Source of the DNA: Gambelia wislizenii
Taxonomy: Eukaryota > Chordata > Lepidosauria > Squamata > Crotaphytidae
Length of the DNA stretch: 64,000 nt
Assembly (NCBI GenBank): GCA_030847615.1
Contig: JAUMIR010000001.1
Location: forward strand, 259,903,187-259,967,186
Reading direction: 5' to 3'
The notes beneath the pieces were generated by a model that saw nothing but the letters and a program-made list of their open reading frames with translations, was not told where the DNA came from and ran no database searches. Numbering within the stretch: position 1 is the first letter of the stretch; every line of letters starts with the position of its first letter. Below are positions 8,653 to 20,314 of the stretch, in pieces. A program made the position numbers and the translations under genes.

Positions 8653-11225
8653 AGCGAAGATAAGGTACCTCACGTCCCTGCAGAGAATGTGCAGGTATTT
8701 CAGATGAATGTGGGGGCATGCAGGCAGAACTCCATTTGGAGTTTTTGCCCCATGTATAGTCAGGCCCTCAGTCTTGTTCAGAAACACATATTGAACACTG
8801 TCTCTGCCATTTTTTTTGATGGATCTGTATATCTTTGAATAATTATTCCATACCTGTTCCTTATCAAAATTAGATCTTTAATACTGTTTTCAATCTGAAC
8901 TCTTTGTTTTGTTAGTACAGCCTTGATATACAGAGGGAAAATAGGACTTTAAGGAAGAAGGGTGTGTGTGTGAAAGAGAGACAGCTATTCCTTTTTTACT
9001 TTCTGTCTTGACTGAGCACTAGGAAAGGCTTGTCAGTCCCAGTCCCAGACACTCTCTCTAATAATACTGTATAATATTGTAAGTAAACATGTTTGTGGTT
9101 TCAGGGGACACATGTGTGCAAAACCTAACTGTACTATAACCATGTACAAGAGCTAACTGTCCTGGAAACTGAGTCACTGGGCAGCTGAAGGCAGAAGCCT
9201 TAGCTTAAGGGGCACAGGGCAAATTACATTGTACACAGTTCTCTCCTCCCACCAGCTTCCAGCTACCACCTGGCTTCTGCATCTAAGTCTGCCTAGTGAT
9301 AGGGCTGACCCTCCCACTGATGGCCTACTGGTAGATAATGGATGGCCTACAAGTAGATAATGGTTGTCATCCCAGGGATTAGTCACTTGCTGCATTATCA
9401 TATTGCTTGGAGACACTGCACTACAGATGGAAGATAAACAATGACTGGTAATACATATTTGCACCATTAATTTTGTTTCCATAAAAATACAATGGAAAGC
9501 TTTATTGGGATTGCCTCCCTTGGCCCAGTGATTCTTGGGTGGGATGTGCACAGTCTGTACATAACAACTGCAGCGCAGGAATTATTTGGCACTGAGCTTC
9601 CCTACTTGCCACTTGAGAAAGAGCAGCGTGGTTTCCTGGCAGAGAAGGCTCCAACTGGTCACTTAAAATAGCATGTTGGAAGGGACACTTTCTTCTAAGT
9701 TGACTTGCATGCATGCTAACTTCAGGTTCACTCCAAAAAGGAGGGGCGGGGGTGTCTCTGGCACCCTTACAATTAGTATATATGGGGCAAAAAAAAATTC
9801 TAATCTGACTTAAATTGTATGGAGTGGAATCTTTGCCCTCAAAAACCCATGGCAATGGAGGGTACAGTAAAAGTCTGGGGTGCCTACCAGTGAGAGAATG
9901 AGTAATCATGCTAGCACACCAGCATGTAGCAAGCTTTTGAAGGGAACTGTTTGCTGCTATGTATTTGCCATGCCAAAATACTTTGCATTATGGTAGGGAT
10001 TGTTTACAACAATGTACTGTTGCTGAGAGAATTCATCCTTTCCCCTCACTTACCAGTTGCTAATGAGTATCGGAGCTATATTCAAAGGGATCAAGGATGC
10101 CAAAGGCGGTATGGCATCATCCCTGTTGATCAAACAGTCTGAATGCTTTGATCCTCCAATCCCTGACTCTGCTATGCTGCTGAACAAAAGCTCTTTTGAG
10201 TTAGGACAATAGGGGGAAAGTGCACTTACTGGGTAACTTGGTGATTTTATTGTTTTCGTTAGAAGCATACTCTTCATCTATTATCCTAACTTAGGTGGCA
10301 GGGCTGATCTATGATTTTGAGTTATGGTAGCATTCCCTTTGTATGTTTCTTGCAGTGTGGATGACACTAGCTGGTCTCAGAACATATTCTGGCAAAAAAC
10401 AGTGCAGACTAGCTGTTCTCTCTCTGTTATCATACAGACAATGACACATCAGCATGGTTGAAACGGTCTTGTTGCTTAACAGTTTGTCTCTTACTGTGGA
10501 TCAGTTAAACATCAGCTGTATTAGGATCTACTTGGCAGACTGAGAAACAACATCTGCAGTGGAGCCTGAATCAACATTTGATATTCCATTACTGTGCTAC
10601 TATATATCAAACCATATCAATTCTCTTACAGAACAGATGGCAGCATCTTATTTGAATGTATTTGAGTAATGGTATTTGGTTCACTGAAAACACACACACA
10701 CACAAACTAGAAACAGCTTAAAGGGATTTAATCCTAAAAGCTTAACTTCTGGGCAACAGCCCTTTTTAATATGGTGCTGCATCCCACTGTTGTGGGAAGG
10801 AAAACCCATTCCAACACAGAGATTAATGTTTTGCCATTATTTTCATTAACTAAAAATACTACAGCCCCCCTTATTCTATTACTGGTTTTTAAAGTGCATG
10901 TTACTGTGCCATGACCCACTCTTATCTCTATAATAAAGCCCCCATACTTCAGAGATGGTCAGGAACAATTCTGTCCTGATCTGACCTGATTTACCTCCTT
11001 GATTTTGATCAGTGTTCTAGAAAGTATCACACTGTCAGATGAAGCTGAATAACATTTGTTACATCTGTTTGTGCGTGCTGCTTGGTTCCTCTCAGTGAAC
11101 CTACAAATGAGTAGCAGGAATGGCTAGATGCCGAGCCTATCTATCTAATGGATTTCTAAAAATTAATAACAAAAACATCCCAATTCCTTACTATGTAAAG
11201 ATGCATATTTTTACACTGGCATTAT
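8653..11225. other. Mostly unique DNA
   Basis: The longest repeat-poor stretch in the left half. It holds a 24-bp tandem duplication near 9320-9365 ('gatggcctac..gtagataatg'), a (CA)n tract near 10690-10704 and the candidate minus-strand exon listed separately. No promoter or RNA gene is recognised. Confidence 0.4.
10054..10179 (-). CDS. Weak candidate internal exon
   Basis: On the minus strand an acceptor ending 'cttttgttcag' and a donor CTG|GTAAGTGAGG bound 126 bp that stay open in one frame (1 + 41 codons + 2 bases). The peptide has a plausible composition (for example CLINRDDAIPPLASLIPLN), but no family is recognised. A 126-bp open frame flanked by splice-like signals can occur by chance, and no partner exon is identified. 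Confidence 0.25.
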
Positions 11226-11456
11226 GTGTGTGTTGGTTGTGTGTGTCTTCAAGTCGCCTGTCAACTTATGACGATCCCATGAATTTCATAGGATTTTTTA
11301 AAGGCAAGGAATACTCAGAAGTGGTTTTGCCAATTCCTTTCTCCGAAATATAGCCTATAGTACCTGGTATTTGTTGGTGGTCTCCCATCCAAGTACTAAC
11401 TAGAGCTGCTTAACTTCCAAGATCAGACAGGATCTGGTGCCTTCAGGGTATTTAGA
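11226..11456 (-). mobile_element. 5S-rRNA-derived SINE
   Basis: On the minus strand a 5S rRNA-like head is clear: 'gatcttggaagttaagcag', then 'tagtacttggatgggagacc', the 5S internal promoter region. A 'caagtcg'/'cttgaag'-type tail ends in a (CA)n-like run. This fits 5S-derived SINEs known in squamates. Confidence 0.75.
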
Positions 11457-11469
11457 AACTTTATATGTT

Positions 11470-11695
11470 GGTTAGCTAACTTTAAATGCCACTTTTCAAC
11501 CAATGTGTGCAAAGCAGTATACATGGCTCTCCCCATTTTATCTTCAGAACAACTCTCTGATGTAGGGTTGACTATGGGAGAGTGACTGGTCCAAGGTCAC
11601 CTAGTGAGTTCAATGACTTAGTAAAGATTAGAACCTGGATCTCACATATTGCATACCAATACCCTAAATCACTACACTGCACTGTCTCCAGTGCA
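11470..11695 (-). mobile_element. MIR/CORE-SINE-like tRNA SINE
   Basis: The minus strand gives a tRNA-like head ('tgtagtgatttagggtattgg') and a 'tgaccttggaccagtcac' core near 11581-11601. The plus-strand side carries 'acatggctctcccc', as in the fragment at 2.9 kb. Diverged, so old. Confidence 0.55.
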
Positions 11696-11734
11696 GATGA
11701 TGCAGTAGGGGAAATACAGCACAGAATAGGTAAG

Positions 11735-13080
11735 AACTGGCAGAAGTAATCTCAGAACCACTTGCAATAATTTCTGGGAATTCCTGGAGAACTGGAGAGG
11801 TCACAGTGGACTGGAGGAGGGCAAATGTTGTCCCCATATTTAAAAAGGGGGAAAAAGAAGACCCAAGTAATTACTGCCCAGTCAGCCTGACATCAATACT
11901 AGGAAAGATTCTCGAGCAGATAATTATACAGACAGTCTATAAGTGCTTAAAAAGGAATGCTGTGATCACTAAAAGTCAACATGGGTTTCTCAAAAATAAG
12001 TCATGCCAGACTAATCTTATCTCTTTTTTTGACAGAGTCACAAACTTGATAGATGAAGGGAATGCTGTGGATGTAGTGATTTCAGTAAGCCTTTGACAAG
12101 GTCCGCCATAATATCCCTGCAAAAAAGTTAGTAATATGTGGGCTAGACAATGCAACTGTTAGGTGGATTTGTAATTGGTTGACTGACTGAACCCAAAGGA
12201 TAGTCACCAATGGCACCTCTTCATCCTGGAGAGAAGTGACTAGTGGGGTGCCACAGGGTTCTGTCCTGGGCCCAGTGCTATTCAACATCTTTATCAATGA
12301 CTTGGATGAAGAAATAGAGGCCATGCTTATCAAGTTTGCAAATGACACCAAATTAGGAGGGGTAGCTAATGCCCCAGAAGACAGGATCAGAATTCAAAAT
12401 GACCTGAACAGATGAGAAAGCTGGGCCAATACTAACAAAATGAATTTCAACAGGGAGAAATGTAAGATACTACACTTGGGCAGTAAAAATGAAATGCACA
12501 GATATAGGATGGGTGACATCTGGCTTAATGGCAGTACATGCAAAATGGATCTAGGAATCTTAATGGATCACAAGCTGAACATGAGTCAGAAGTGTGATGT
12601 GGCAGCTAAGAAAGGCAATGTGATTCTAAGCTGTGTAGTGACAAGCTGGAACATACCCAGAGGAGGGTGACCAAAATGGGGGGAGGTTGGGAAACCATGC
12701 CCTATGAGGGAGCTGGGTATGTTTTTCCTGGGGAAGAGAAGGTTAAGAGGGGACATGATAGCCATGTTTAAATATTTGAAGGGATGTCATACTGATGATG
12801 GAGCAAGCTTGTTTTCTGCAGCTCCAGAGACTAGGACACGGAGCAATGAACTGAAATTATAGGAAAATAGATTCCACCTAAACATTAGGAGAAACTTCCT
12901 GATAGTAAAAGCTGTTGGGCAGTGGAATGCACTGCCTCGGAGCATGGTGGAGTTTCCTTACTTGGAGGTTCTTAAACAGAGGCTGGATGGTCATCCGTTG
13001 GGAGTGCTTTGATTGGGTATTCCTGCCTGGCAAGAGGTTGGACTAGATGGCCCTTGTGGTCTCAACTCTATGATTCTACA
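11735..13080 (+). mobile_element. 5'-truncated CR1 LINE with broken reverse transcriptase
   Basis: A reverse-transcriptase region is readable from about 11806 (WRRANVVPIFKKG, then NYCPVSLTSILGK). It shifts frame near 12090, at the segment normally reading FSKAFD, and carries further stops. The catalytic FADD-equivalent box at 12335-12346 reads FAND, so one catalytic aspartate is lost. The 3' end 'ggttggactagatggccctt' and 'ctatgattcta' is the classic CR1 3' terminus. The 5' two thirds are missing, as is usual for CR1. It is dead. Confidence 0.9.
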
Positions 13081-13130
13081 CACATGCGTGCGCGCGCGTG
13101 CACACACACACACACACACACACACAGAGG
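13078..13130. repeat. (CA)n/(CG)n alternating purine-pyrimidine tract
   Basis: ACACACATGCGTGCGCGCG followed by TGCACACACA repeats begins exactly where the CR1 3' microsatellite ends. It is a potential Z-DNA tract. Confidence 0.9.
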
Positions 13131-13547
13131 CTTGAATTTTATTGTTAGTCCCAACTAGAGTAGACCCATTGAATCAATTATTGACTTATGTGTTGATTCA
13201 CCATTCAAGAACTGATTGAATGGTTTCCTCTTGTGTCTTGTGACCTTTGCGCCCTTGAGAAGGCCAGCTTTGCTTCAGGGAAACAGGAAAAGTGACCAGC
13301 CGTTTCTTGGTTCAAGCCTAAAGCCAATTTTATTGTGATTTCAGCAATAATAGTGATTTCAGAACAGAACTGCTGCAGCAGGGTGCCGAGAGGTTCGGAA
13401 CAGAGAAATGGGGCTAGGGAAGGCCCTTTTATCCTTGTCAGACAGTGTGGACACACCCACTTGTAACTCTTTACACCAATCGGAGATCGTTTCATCATAT
13501 CACACCTTGTCACCGCATATCTAGTGAGACCAATCATTATATTGCCC
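13131..13547. other. Unassigned DNA
   Basis: No gene or clear element is recognised between the CA tract and the GC-rich minisatellite. Confidence 0.4.
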
Positions 13548-13994
13548 TGACCCCCCACCCCATTTGGCCTGGGAAGGCTGCAGCTCGGTGGCAGCAGTGC
13601 CTTGACCTTCCCGCCCCTGTTTGGCCTGGGAAGGCCACAGCTCAGCGGCAGCAGTGTTGGGGCTGTGACCTTCCCCCATTCAGCCTGGGAAAGCTGCAGT
13701 TTGGCAGCAATGGCAGCAGGGCCCTGACACCCCCTCCATTCAGCCTGGGAAGGCCATAGCTCAATGGCGGCAGCAGTGGTGGGGTCCTGACCTCCCCCTG
13801 TTTGGCCTGGGAAGGCCGCAGCTCAATGGTGGCGGGGCCCTGACCCCCCCATTCAGCCTGGGAAGGCTGCAGCTTGGCAATGATTGTAGGCCGAGGAGGG
13901 GCTGCTGAGAGCTGATTGGCCAGCCAAGGACTGCCTAAGCAGCCAATCAGCACTCTCAAAACGGCAACATACCCACGAGAATTATATAGATAGA
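13548..13994 (-). mobile_element. Helitron-like element with GC-rich minisatellite
   Basis: On the minus strand it begins TCTATCTATATAATTCTCG and 'gggtatgttgccgtttt', the same 5' end as the element at 6.8-7.3 kb. The interior holds six degenerate tandem units of 53-61 bp, each with 'cagcctgggaaggc' or 'tggcctgggaaggc' (starts near 13558, 13613, 13674, 13733, 13794, 13847). The 3' CTRR end is not identified. Confidence 0.5.
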
Positions 13995-13995
13995 T

Positions 13996-14202
13996 GGTTC
14001 CACTTTGACCGGCATGGCTGCATCCTATGGAATCCTGTGATTGGCAGTTGAGGGAGGGGCCTTTGGAGTCCTCAGCCAAAGACTTCTCCTCTGGTTCCTC
14101 TGACCAAACTGCAAATCCCAGGATTCCATAGGATGCAGCTATGGAAGTTCAAGTCGAATCAAAGGGCTATAACTGTGTACTGTAGTGTGAAAGGAGCCCC
14201 AT
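13996..14202. mobile_element. Palindromic MITE ('aatcctgggattt' family)
   Basis: Paired interior motifs 'gcatcctatggaatcctg' and 'caggattccataggatgc' with flanking 'ggttccacttt'/'gtgtgaaaggagcc' ends. It abuts the Helitron-like element directly. Confidence 0.65.
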
Positions 14203-16772
14203 GTCAAACTGAAGTCAGCTCACTCCTGACTCTATTTGTAGGGTTACTATGAGATTATACTAATCGATCTGAGCTCCTTGCATGGGGAGTGGCTGCAATC
14301 CATTTTACCTGGACATACCGGTAAGTCTCCCTGAACTCACTGGTTTTTGAGTAGGCATCTATAGGCTTTGAGTAGGCATGCATAATTATTTGCTACATTT
14401 CTTTTTGTGGATTTCTTGCACTTTTGGGGAAACACACACACACTATAGCTCAATAAGTACAATCTCACAATAACCCTATGAATAGAATCAGGAGTGAACT
14501 GACTTCAATCTGATGTATACTTTTAATATTTATAAATATTTACATTCATATTGAGCATGTAGAAATATGAAAAGTGATCTAATTAATAAAATAATTATCT
14601 TTCATTTGGCTCTACAGTGCATCCTTATTTAATGCTTGAGTGGTGTTAATATCTGATGTCTTAAACTAGAGGCGGGCAATTTGTAGCCCACTGGATGTCG
14701 CTGAACCACACTCCAATCAACCTAAGCCAGCACAGCCAATGATGAGGACAGCAGTGGCCTGTGACTTCCATATCAGTAGGGTGGTGAATCAACTCCAGAA
14801 TAACCTTAAAGGGATTATTGCAGGTGCTGACCCTATTCGCAAAATGGATTCCACACCTTGGATAGCTGATTTAAAATTGAGTCTAAAACCCGGAGTAGAT
14901 GTACCATCTCACTGACATGGAAGCTACCAACTGCCACTGGAGTAAGGAAGTGTGGGAGATGCAATCCAACATTTGGATGGTTCCACTTTTGCAATCCCTG
15001 TTTTATACTATTACGCATGGTAATTTGTTTATGTAGTAATTTGCTGAAGTGCCCCCTGGCTCCCACAAGAGGGCTTGTAGTCATCCTACAAGCTGATACA
15101 AAGACACCTGGGATTAAGAGCCCCCATCGCGTGATATTATTGTATGTTTTTATTATGTAAATATATTTAGTTTTTAAAAAATAAATATAAATATTACTTT
15201 GGTGTCATTATTTAAACTGACTTATTTTAATTTTTATCCTAAATCTGATAGAGCATCTCACTGCCCTTAATCTTAGCAGTAGGTAGGGGGCTTGCCTACC
15301 TACTAGGGGGCCTGCTTCAGGATGTGGAGGTCATGAAGTGTCCCAAAGTCTCTCAGAAATTGAAATTGACAGGATTGGAATGACACTCTGCTTCACAGCA
15401 GAACGACTTAGATTGCTTCTAGAGCAGGGTGGGTGACTATGGAAGGCTAGGGGGCTGCACTGGTCCCCCAGGAGACCTTGGAGGGCCATACCTCCCACTG
15501 CAAAAAAAAAATAAATAAATCAAAGATTCCCCCCATGCCCTCTGGGGGGCATTTTCACCATCTTTTGGGGTCTTCCTGGATCATTTCAGGCCTCCAAATG
15601 TGGTAGAAAAGCCTCTGCAACCCCGAGGCCATTTTGTAGTATTTTTTAACCTCGGGGCCACAAAAAACAGCGGTGGAAGCCTCTCTTTGCCTATCCTTGT
15701 TCTAAATGGGTGGCTCCTAGTCCTACATTTTGCGGCCATTTCTCTGGTAAGAACAATACAGAACAAGCAGGAAAATATAGGTAGGTTACAGCTGGAATAC
15801 AACATCCTTTGGATCAGTGATTCTTAAGCTATTTTTGTTCCCAGTGTAGCAGGGACTGGTGCTCCATTTGTGCCCATTAGCAGCCATTGTTTCTTTCTTT
15901 CCTGGAAACTCTCCAGGACGCAGCAGCCAAAGGCTCAGTGACTGGCATGAGTTCAGGGACTACCACTTTGAGTAGCACTGCTTTGGATGCTAAGTAAAAA
16001 TCTGTGGAATCTCTTTACTATTAGTTTCATTGATGAGAGTTTGATGAAGAGTGGGCACCTTTGATATTCACAATATTTGCTGGACCCTTTTACCAGAGTG
16101 GTAAGAAGGAAATCTGTGTCACTGAAATGGGCTAACTTTTCCTACCTTGGTAATTCGATGGAGAAACTTAAGCTGGGAAAGCCATTCCCAAATGTGTACA
16201 AGGCTTCATGGAGAAAAACAGTGGATGAACTAAACATATGATTCATTTAGTATAGAAAGCATCTGCAAACAGCTATTGTAAAAAAATACAGGAAAGCTGA
16301 GATATAATTCTGAATGGCCCTGTTTTAAAAAAGCTGATGGCAAGATCATTTAAAACTGAATGTCAAACAATAACAATGTGTACAAAATAAAAAAAGGGAA
16401 AACAAGTAAGCAAGCAAGCAAACCGCATTTCTGTAAAGCCAAATGTCCATGTTAACAGACAAGCTCAAAGGCTTTTTAAAGCAATGTGTATGAAACCTCC
16501 CCAGTCACCTTGGGCCCCACCTTGGGATTGAGAGTTACCAGTAGGTGAGATATAAATCACGTAAATAAAAATAGAAGTGTGTACACATAATATCCTTACC
16601 ATAGAACTCTGTGTATTAGTTAATGATGAAACTAGTGCAGGCTTACTGTGCATTAACTCTTGCCCCTATAGTACTTCTAAGGAAAGTGAATGTAAGGAAC
16701 TGGTAAAGCCATCCTATAATTGAGCAGTGGTGGGATGATGCTCTGGCTATCAAAGCATCATGTTAAAACAGT
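14203..16772. other. Mostly unassigned DNA
   Basis: I see a degraded fold-back fragment near 14665-14775, a small perfect inverted repeat AGTAGGTAG/CTACCTACT near 15285-15310, and an L2-like LINE tail ('gagatataaatcacgtaaataaa') near 16480-16575. No exon or RNA gene is seen. Confidence 0.4.
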
Positions 16773-17140
16773 GAGGGGAATGCATATTCCTGCTCATTTG
16801 ATTGACAAGCGATTTGATATGAATCACTTTCCCATAGGAGAGGAAGCGCAAAGCTGACTAGCCAGGCAAGCACAGTGTGTGTCGCGAACAAGGCAAGCGC
16901 CTGCTATCACCATGTTGGATTTTCACCTTAGCGAGTGAGCGCTAAGGTGAGAAAATGGGGTGGTAGGGTGGTTGGTGCAGCAAACTGAGGTAGTTACAAA
17001 TGTGAGTAAATCACTCGCAGTTGCCATCTTGCATGCAAAGCTTATGCGGGGTAAAACCACCATTAAGACAAGTCACAGCTACTGCAAAATACCATTAGTG
17101 CAAGGCACTCCAATTTTTTTGGCCTCATATAGACAAGCCC
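16773..17140 (-). mobile_element. Dispersed element, family E copy 2 (truncated)
   Basis: Read on the minus strand it starts GGGCTTGTCTATATGAG, the same end as copy 3, and shares 'ttgtcttaatg', 'gcaagatggca' and 'tgaaaatccaacatgg' with copy 1. Its far end is lost near 16773. The block at 16927-16946 includes the inverted pair TTAGCG/CGCTAA. Confidence 0.55.
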
Positions 17141-17641
17141 ACTGTATTCTTTCTTAAAAGCAACTTTCCAAGATCTGCCTATAACCCTGTGAGGGGCTAT
17201 CTCGCATATGGCCCATTCTCTGTGGAAATAAAACACTATTGGGAAAGGGCAAAAGAGTTTGGAAAGGAAGTTTGCGCTCAGTGTCATGTTTCATCCAGGT
17301 GGTCATGCCCCTGGAGATGTTCTGCAATGACACAGAGCACCTGCTCTATGGGGAGGACTTGGGGGTGCCCAGAGGGTGTTTGGAGCATGTGGCTTTGGTG
17401 CCCTTGCACTCTCTTGCAATACTCTCCAGATGCTGCAGGGGGCAAGGGTCATACTGGCTTCCCAACTGAGTGGCATCAGGGTGGTGGTGTCCACAGAGAA
17501 GGTGGGTCATTCAGGTTGTGTGAGATTTGACAGTGAGTGTGTGCGTTAGAGAGACCCCCCCAATATGGCGAAGAAGCACAGCTGGAATTACCCACAATTC
17601 CCTCTCCCCCCTTCCTCCAGCCCCTGTAAAGAGGTGGAGTC
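17141..17641. other. Unrecognised GC-richer stretch
   Basis: From about 17297 one plus frame is open for over 50 codons after an acceptor-like 'tgtttcatccag'. It then hits a stop near 17467 without a donor. I do not recognise the peptide and cannot separate a degraded element from a pseudo-exon. Confidence 0.3.
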
Positions 17642-17856
17642 ATTATCACACTACACTGTTATAGTACTGTTATGCCACTTCCAACTGCTATGGCTGCCTC
17701 CTGTGGAATCCTGGGATTTGCAGTTTAGGGAGGGGCATTTAGAACTCTCAGCCAGAGAGCTCTTCGGTCTCATTGAACCACAAACTCCAGAATTCCCCAG
17801 GAGGCAGCCAGAGCATTTAAAGTGGAATAACAGCCCTATAACAGTGTAGTGTGATA
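17642..17856. mobile_element. Palindromic MITE ('aatcctgggattt' family)
   Basis: Ends TATCACACTACACTGTTATAG and CTATAACAGTGTAGTGTGATA are a near-perfect inverted pair. The interior has 'ggctgcctcctgtggaatcc' and its diverged complement. Confidence 0.75.
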
Positions 17857-17959
17857 GGCTAGCAGGGGCAGGGAAAGGGAGGTGAGGGGAAGAGGGAAGG
17901 AAACAAAGCAGGGAAAGAAGGGACTCAAGGACGCTGTTTTTAATCCTCTCTCCCTCCTT

Positions 17960-18960
17960 TGGGAAAAAAGGGGGGTTCCTCTCCCTCATCCAGAGACTCC
18001 TCAAGTCTTTTGGCCCTTAGCTATAGCAGCTTGGTAGTAAACCACTTTTTTCCACCTCCACAGGCGCCTCCTGCCCCCCCTCTATTCCCCAAGAGCCAAA
18101 GGCGGCCACCTCCTCCTGGCGCTCCCTCGAATATGGCACCCCTTGGCATCCTCTGCCTTTCCCCGCTGCTGCGCCCCGTTTCCTCACAGCCCAGAGTCAG
18201 CAAGGAGGAGGAGGAGGAGGAGAAGGCGTGAGGCGAGGCGGCCCCTCCACCTCCTGAGCAACCTCCCTCTCCACTCGGCCCCCACCCACGCCGCCTCCTT
18301 CCTGCATCTCTTTCTCTCTTGTCAACAGAAAGATGCCAGCGCAAAGGAGGAGCAGAAACCGCAGCCGGCAGAGGGGGAACTGAGGCTGGTGCTGCTGGGA
18401 GGTTGAGGGGGACAGAGAGCCACTGAGGAGGGGGGAGGAGGAGGAGGAGAGCATCTCCCTCAGGTCGAAGGGGGCCGCAGCACCCCCTTCCTCCCGCCGC
18501 CCCGCCCGGAGAGGAGCGCAGCCCGCCTGGCCCTCAGCATCCTCCTTCGCCCAAGACAGCGCCGGAGGGGAGGCGCTCGCCCGGCTGGTGGTGCATGGAG
18601 GAAGAGGAGGGCGGCCGGGCGGGAATACCCTCGTCTCTCCGGAGTGCAGAGCCTGGAAAAGCCCGCCCAGCCACCGCCACACAGCCACAGCTTGCCTCCG
18701 GGCCGCCTTCGACTTCGCCTTCCTCTCCAGGGCCTTCAAGACGCGGTGGTGGCTGGTGGTAAGTGGAGAGGGACCTGCGGCGGTATTGGCGGGAGAATGC
18801 CTGGCTTGGGCGGCTGGAGGGGATTTGGTGGCTGCTTTGGCGGCTCCCCTGACAGCAGGTCGGGGGTGAAGAGAGATGGACCCAGGGAGGGGAAACGTCT
18901 GCTTTGTTTGTGTGGATTGCTGGGGGGGGGCGGGCGGTTGGAGTCCTTGGGAGGAGCACC
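17960..18960. promoter_or_regulatory. CpG island, probable gene promoter
   Basis: This is the only long stretch with dense CpG and high GC, most marked at 18100-18900. It holds a GC box (CCCCGCCC near 18500), several CCGCC/GGCGG motifs and purine-rich (GGA)n runs, but no TATA box. Vertebrate CpG islands usually mark transcription start regions. A splice donor at 18759 suggests plus-strand transcription. The long open frames on both strands here reflect GC richness, not genes. Confidence 0.6.
18595..18758 (+). CDS. Possible coding part of a first exon
   Basis: An ATG at 18595 opens a frame of 54 codons (starting MEEEEGGRAG; rich in P, S, A and G) that runs into a good splice donor, CTGGTG|GTAAGTGG, with GT at 18759. 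Unspliced, the frame stops at once (TAA), so splicing would be needed. The Kozak context is mixed (+4 is G, but -3 is T). The segment may be wholly 5'UTR. I do not recognise the product, and no downstream exon is firmly identified, so the following intron may be very long. Confidence 0.3.
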
Positions 18961-18998
18961 GCCCTCTTTCCTTCCCTACAGCATCTTTGTCAGAATAA

Positions 18999-19062
18999 GA
19001 AATATCTATATCTATCTCTATCTATATAATCTATATCTATATCTATTTATACACATACATAC
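18999..19062. repeat. (ATCT)n-like simple repeat
   Basis: An irregular ATCTAT-rich run in a pyrimidine-biased stretch. Confidence 0.85.
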
Positions 19063-20110
19063 AGGCATACAGTGCTGAAATGAGTCGTTTGGGGTGGATA
19101 TGGTGGCATTATGTCATTTCCGTAGGGGCAGCCTAAGTCTTAGCAGCATCCTTTCTTTGAAAGAGAGGGACATGTCCTGTGGATGAAACCCGCTTATGTC
19201 ATGAAGCCACCCTGGGACTGCAGGCTTACATGTTTAGGTTTCCTGTGTGAGGTGTAATGGCAGAAGTGTCAGATCCCACTCTTCCTTTATGGTTCCCCTG
19301 AAGGACTCATTTTTGGTGCGTATGTGCACCCATGCGCGTACACACACACACAGGGTGGTTACACAAGGATTTCCTTATTGGAGGCCAGTCAGGTTGGCAG
19401 CCCTGGGACCTGTAATTACGCGGTGGATGCTGCAACCGACTAATAAAATTGTTCTTCAGGCAGGCAGTTCAGATATCTCGGATGGAATCAATGGAAACAT
19501 TTGGCCTTCCAGGTTTCCTGTGGTGGTGGAGTCAAATTCAGAAGAAATTCACAGGAAAAGAGAGAGGCAGGGTGCATGATGTCAATTGCTTTTTTAAAAA
19601 TAGTACTTCAGCATGTTCTGTTGGATATACACAAATCACAAGCAATTCTTCAGAAGCTTATGCTTTTTCTTGACTTCAGTGGTCTTTGTTACCTTACTGG
19701 GTGTTAGAATACAGACAACCAGATTATCTGTATAGGGCCTTGGCTTAATGCAAGCTGCCCATGAAACAATATGAACAGGCTGCTAACATTTTTAGTTAGT
19801 TATTTTGACTCTTAGAATGCTTTTATTTTACTTTCCCTAAAGATTTTACTTTCTTGGTGTGACTGATTTTCTTGGCCTGTTCTGGAAAAAAAATGTGTTG
19901 AAAAGTAGGAAGCATTAAGGACAACATCAAGAAGGAAGGATTTTTCTTCGGGAAAGTTAATGGTGTCACTAAGACTTCATTTTGGATAGAAGGGTAGTAG
20001 TTATGTAACTGGTGATATCTGTAAGCTGTGTGTGACCACTAAGAAGTATAATGTTTGTTTCTCTATTGAAAAGTAGACTCCCTACTTGTAGACAGTTCAT
20101 AAGAAACTAA
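19063..20110. other. Unassigned DNA, probable intron if the CpG-island gene runs rightward
   Basis: It contains a short (CA)n tract near 19340-19352. No exon or transposon end is recognised. Confidence 0.35.
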
Positions 20111-20314
20111 TTATCATACTACACTATTATAGCGCTGTTATCCACTTTGACTGCTATGGCTGCCTCCTGTGGAATCCTGGGATTTGCAGTTAAGGAAAAG
20201 GCATTTAGAATTCTCAACCAGAGGCCTCATTAAACTACAAACCCCAGAATTCCACAGGAGACAGCCATAGCAGTTAAAGTACAATAATAGCTCTATAACA
20301 GTACAGTGTGATAA
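20111..20314. mobile_element. Palindromic MITE ('aatcctgggattt' family)
   Basis: Ends TTATCATACTACACTATTATA and TATAACAGTACAGTGTGATAA are inverted repeats. The interior is nearly the same as the 17.6-kb copy ('gctgcctcctgtggaatcc'). Confidence 0.75.

Noticed and set aside
18325..18406. Acceptor-like 'ctcttgtcaacag' followed by a frame ending ELRLVLLGG, reminiscent of a P-loop GTPase start
   Set aside because: The frame stops at once after LLGG, the resemblance is only eight residues, and it lies inside low-complexity GC-rich sequence.
18197..18739. 180-codon open frame on the minus strand in the CpG island
   Set aside because: It has no ATG at its start, is full of low-complexity P/S/G runs, and reflects GC-rich DNA lacking stop codons. 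No splice or protein evidence.
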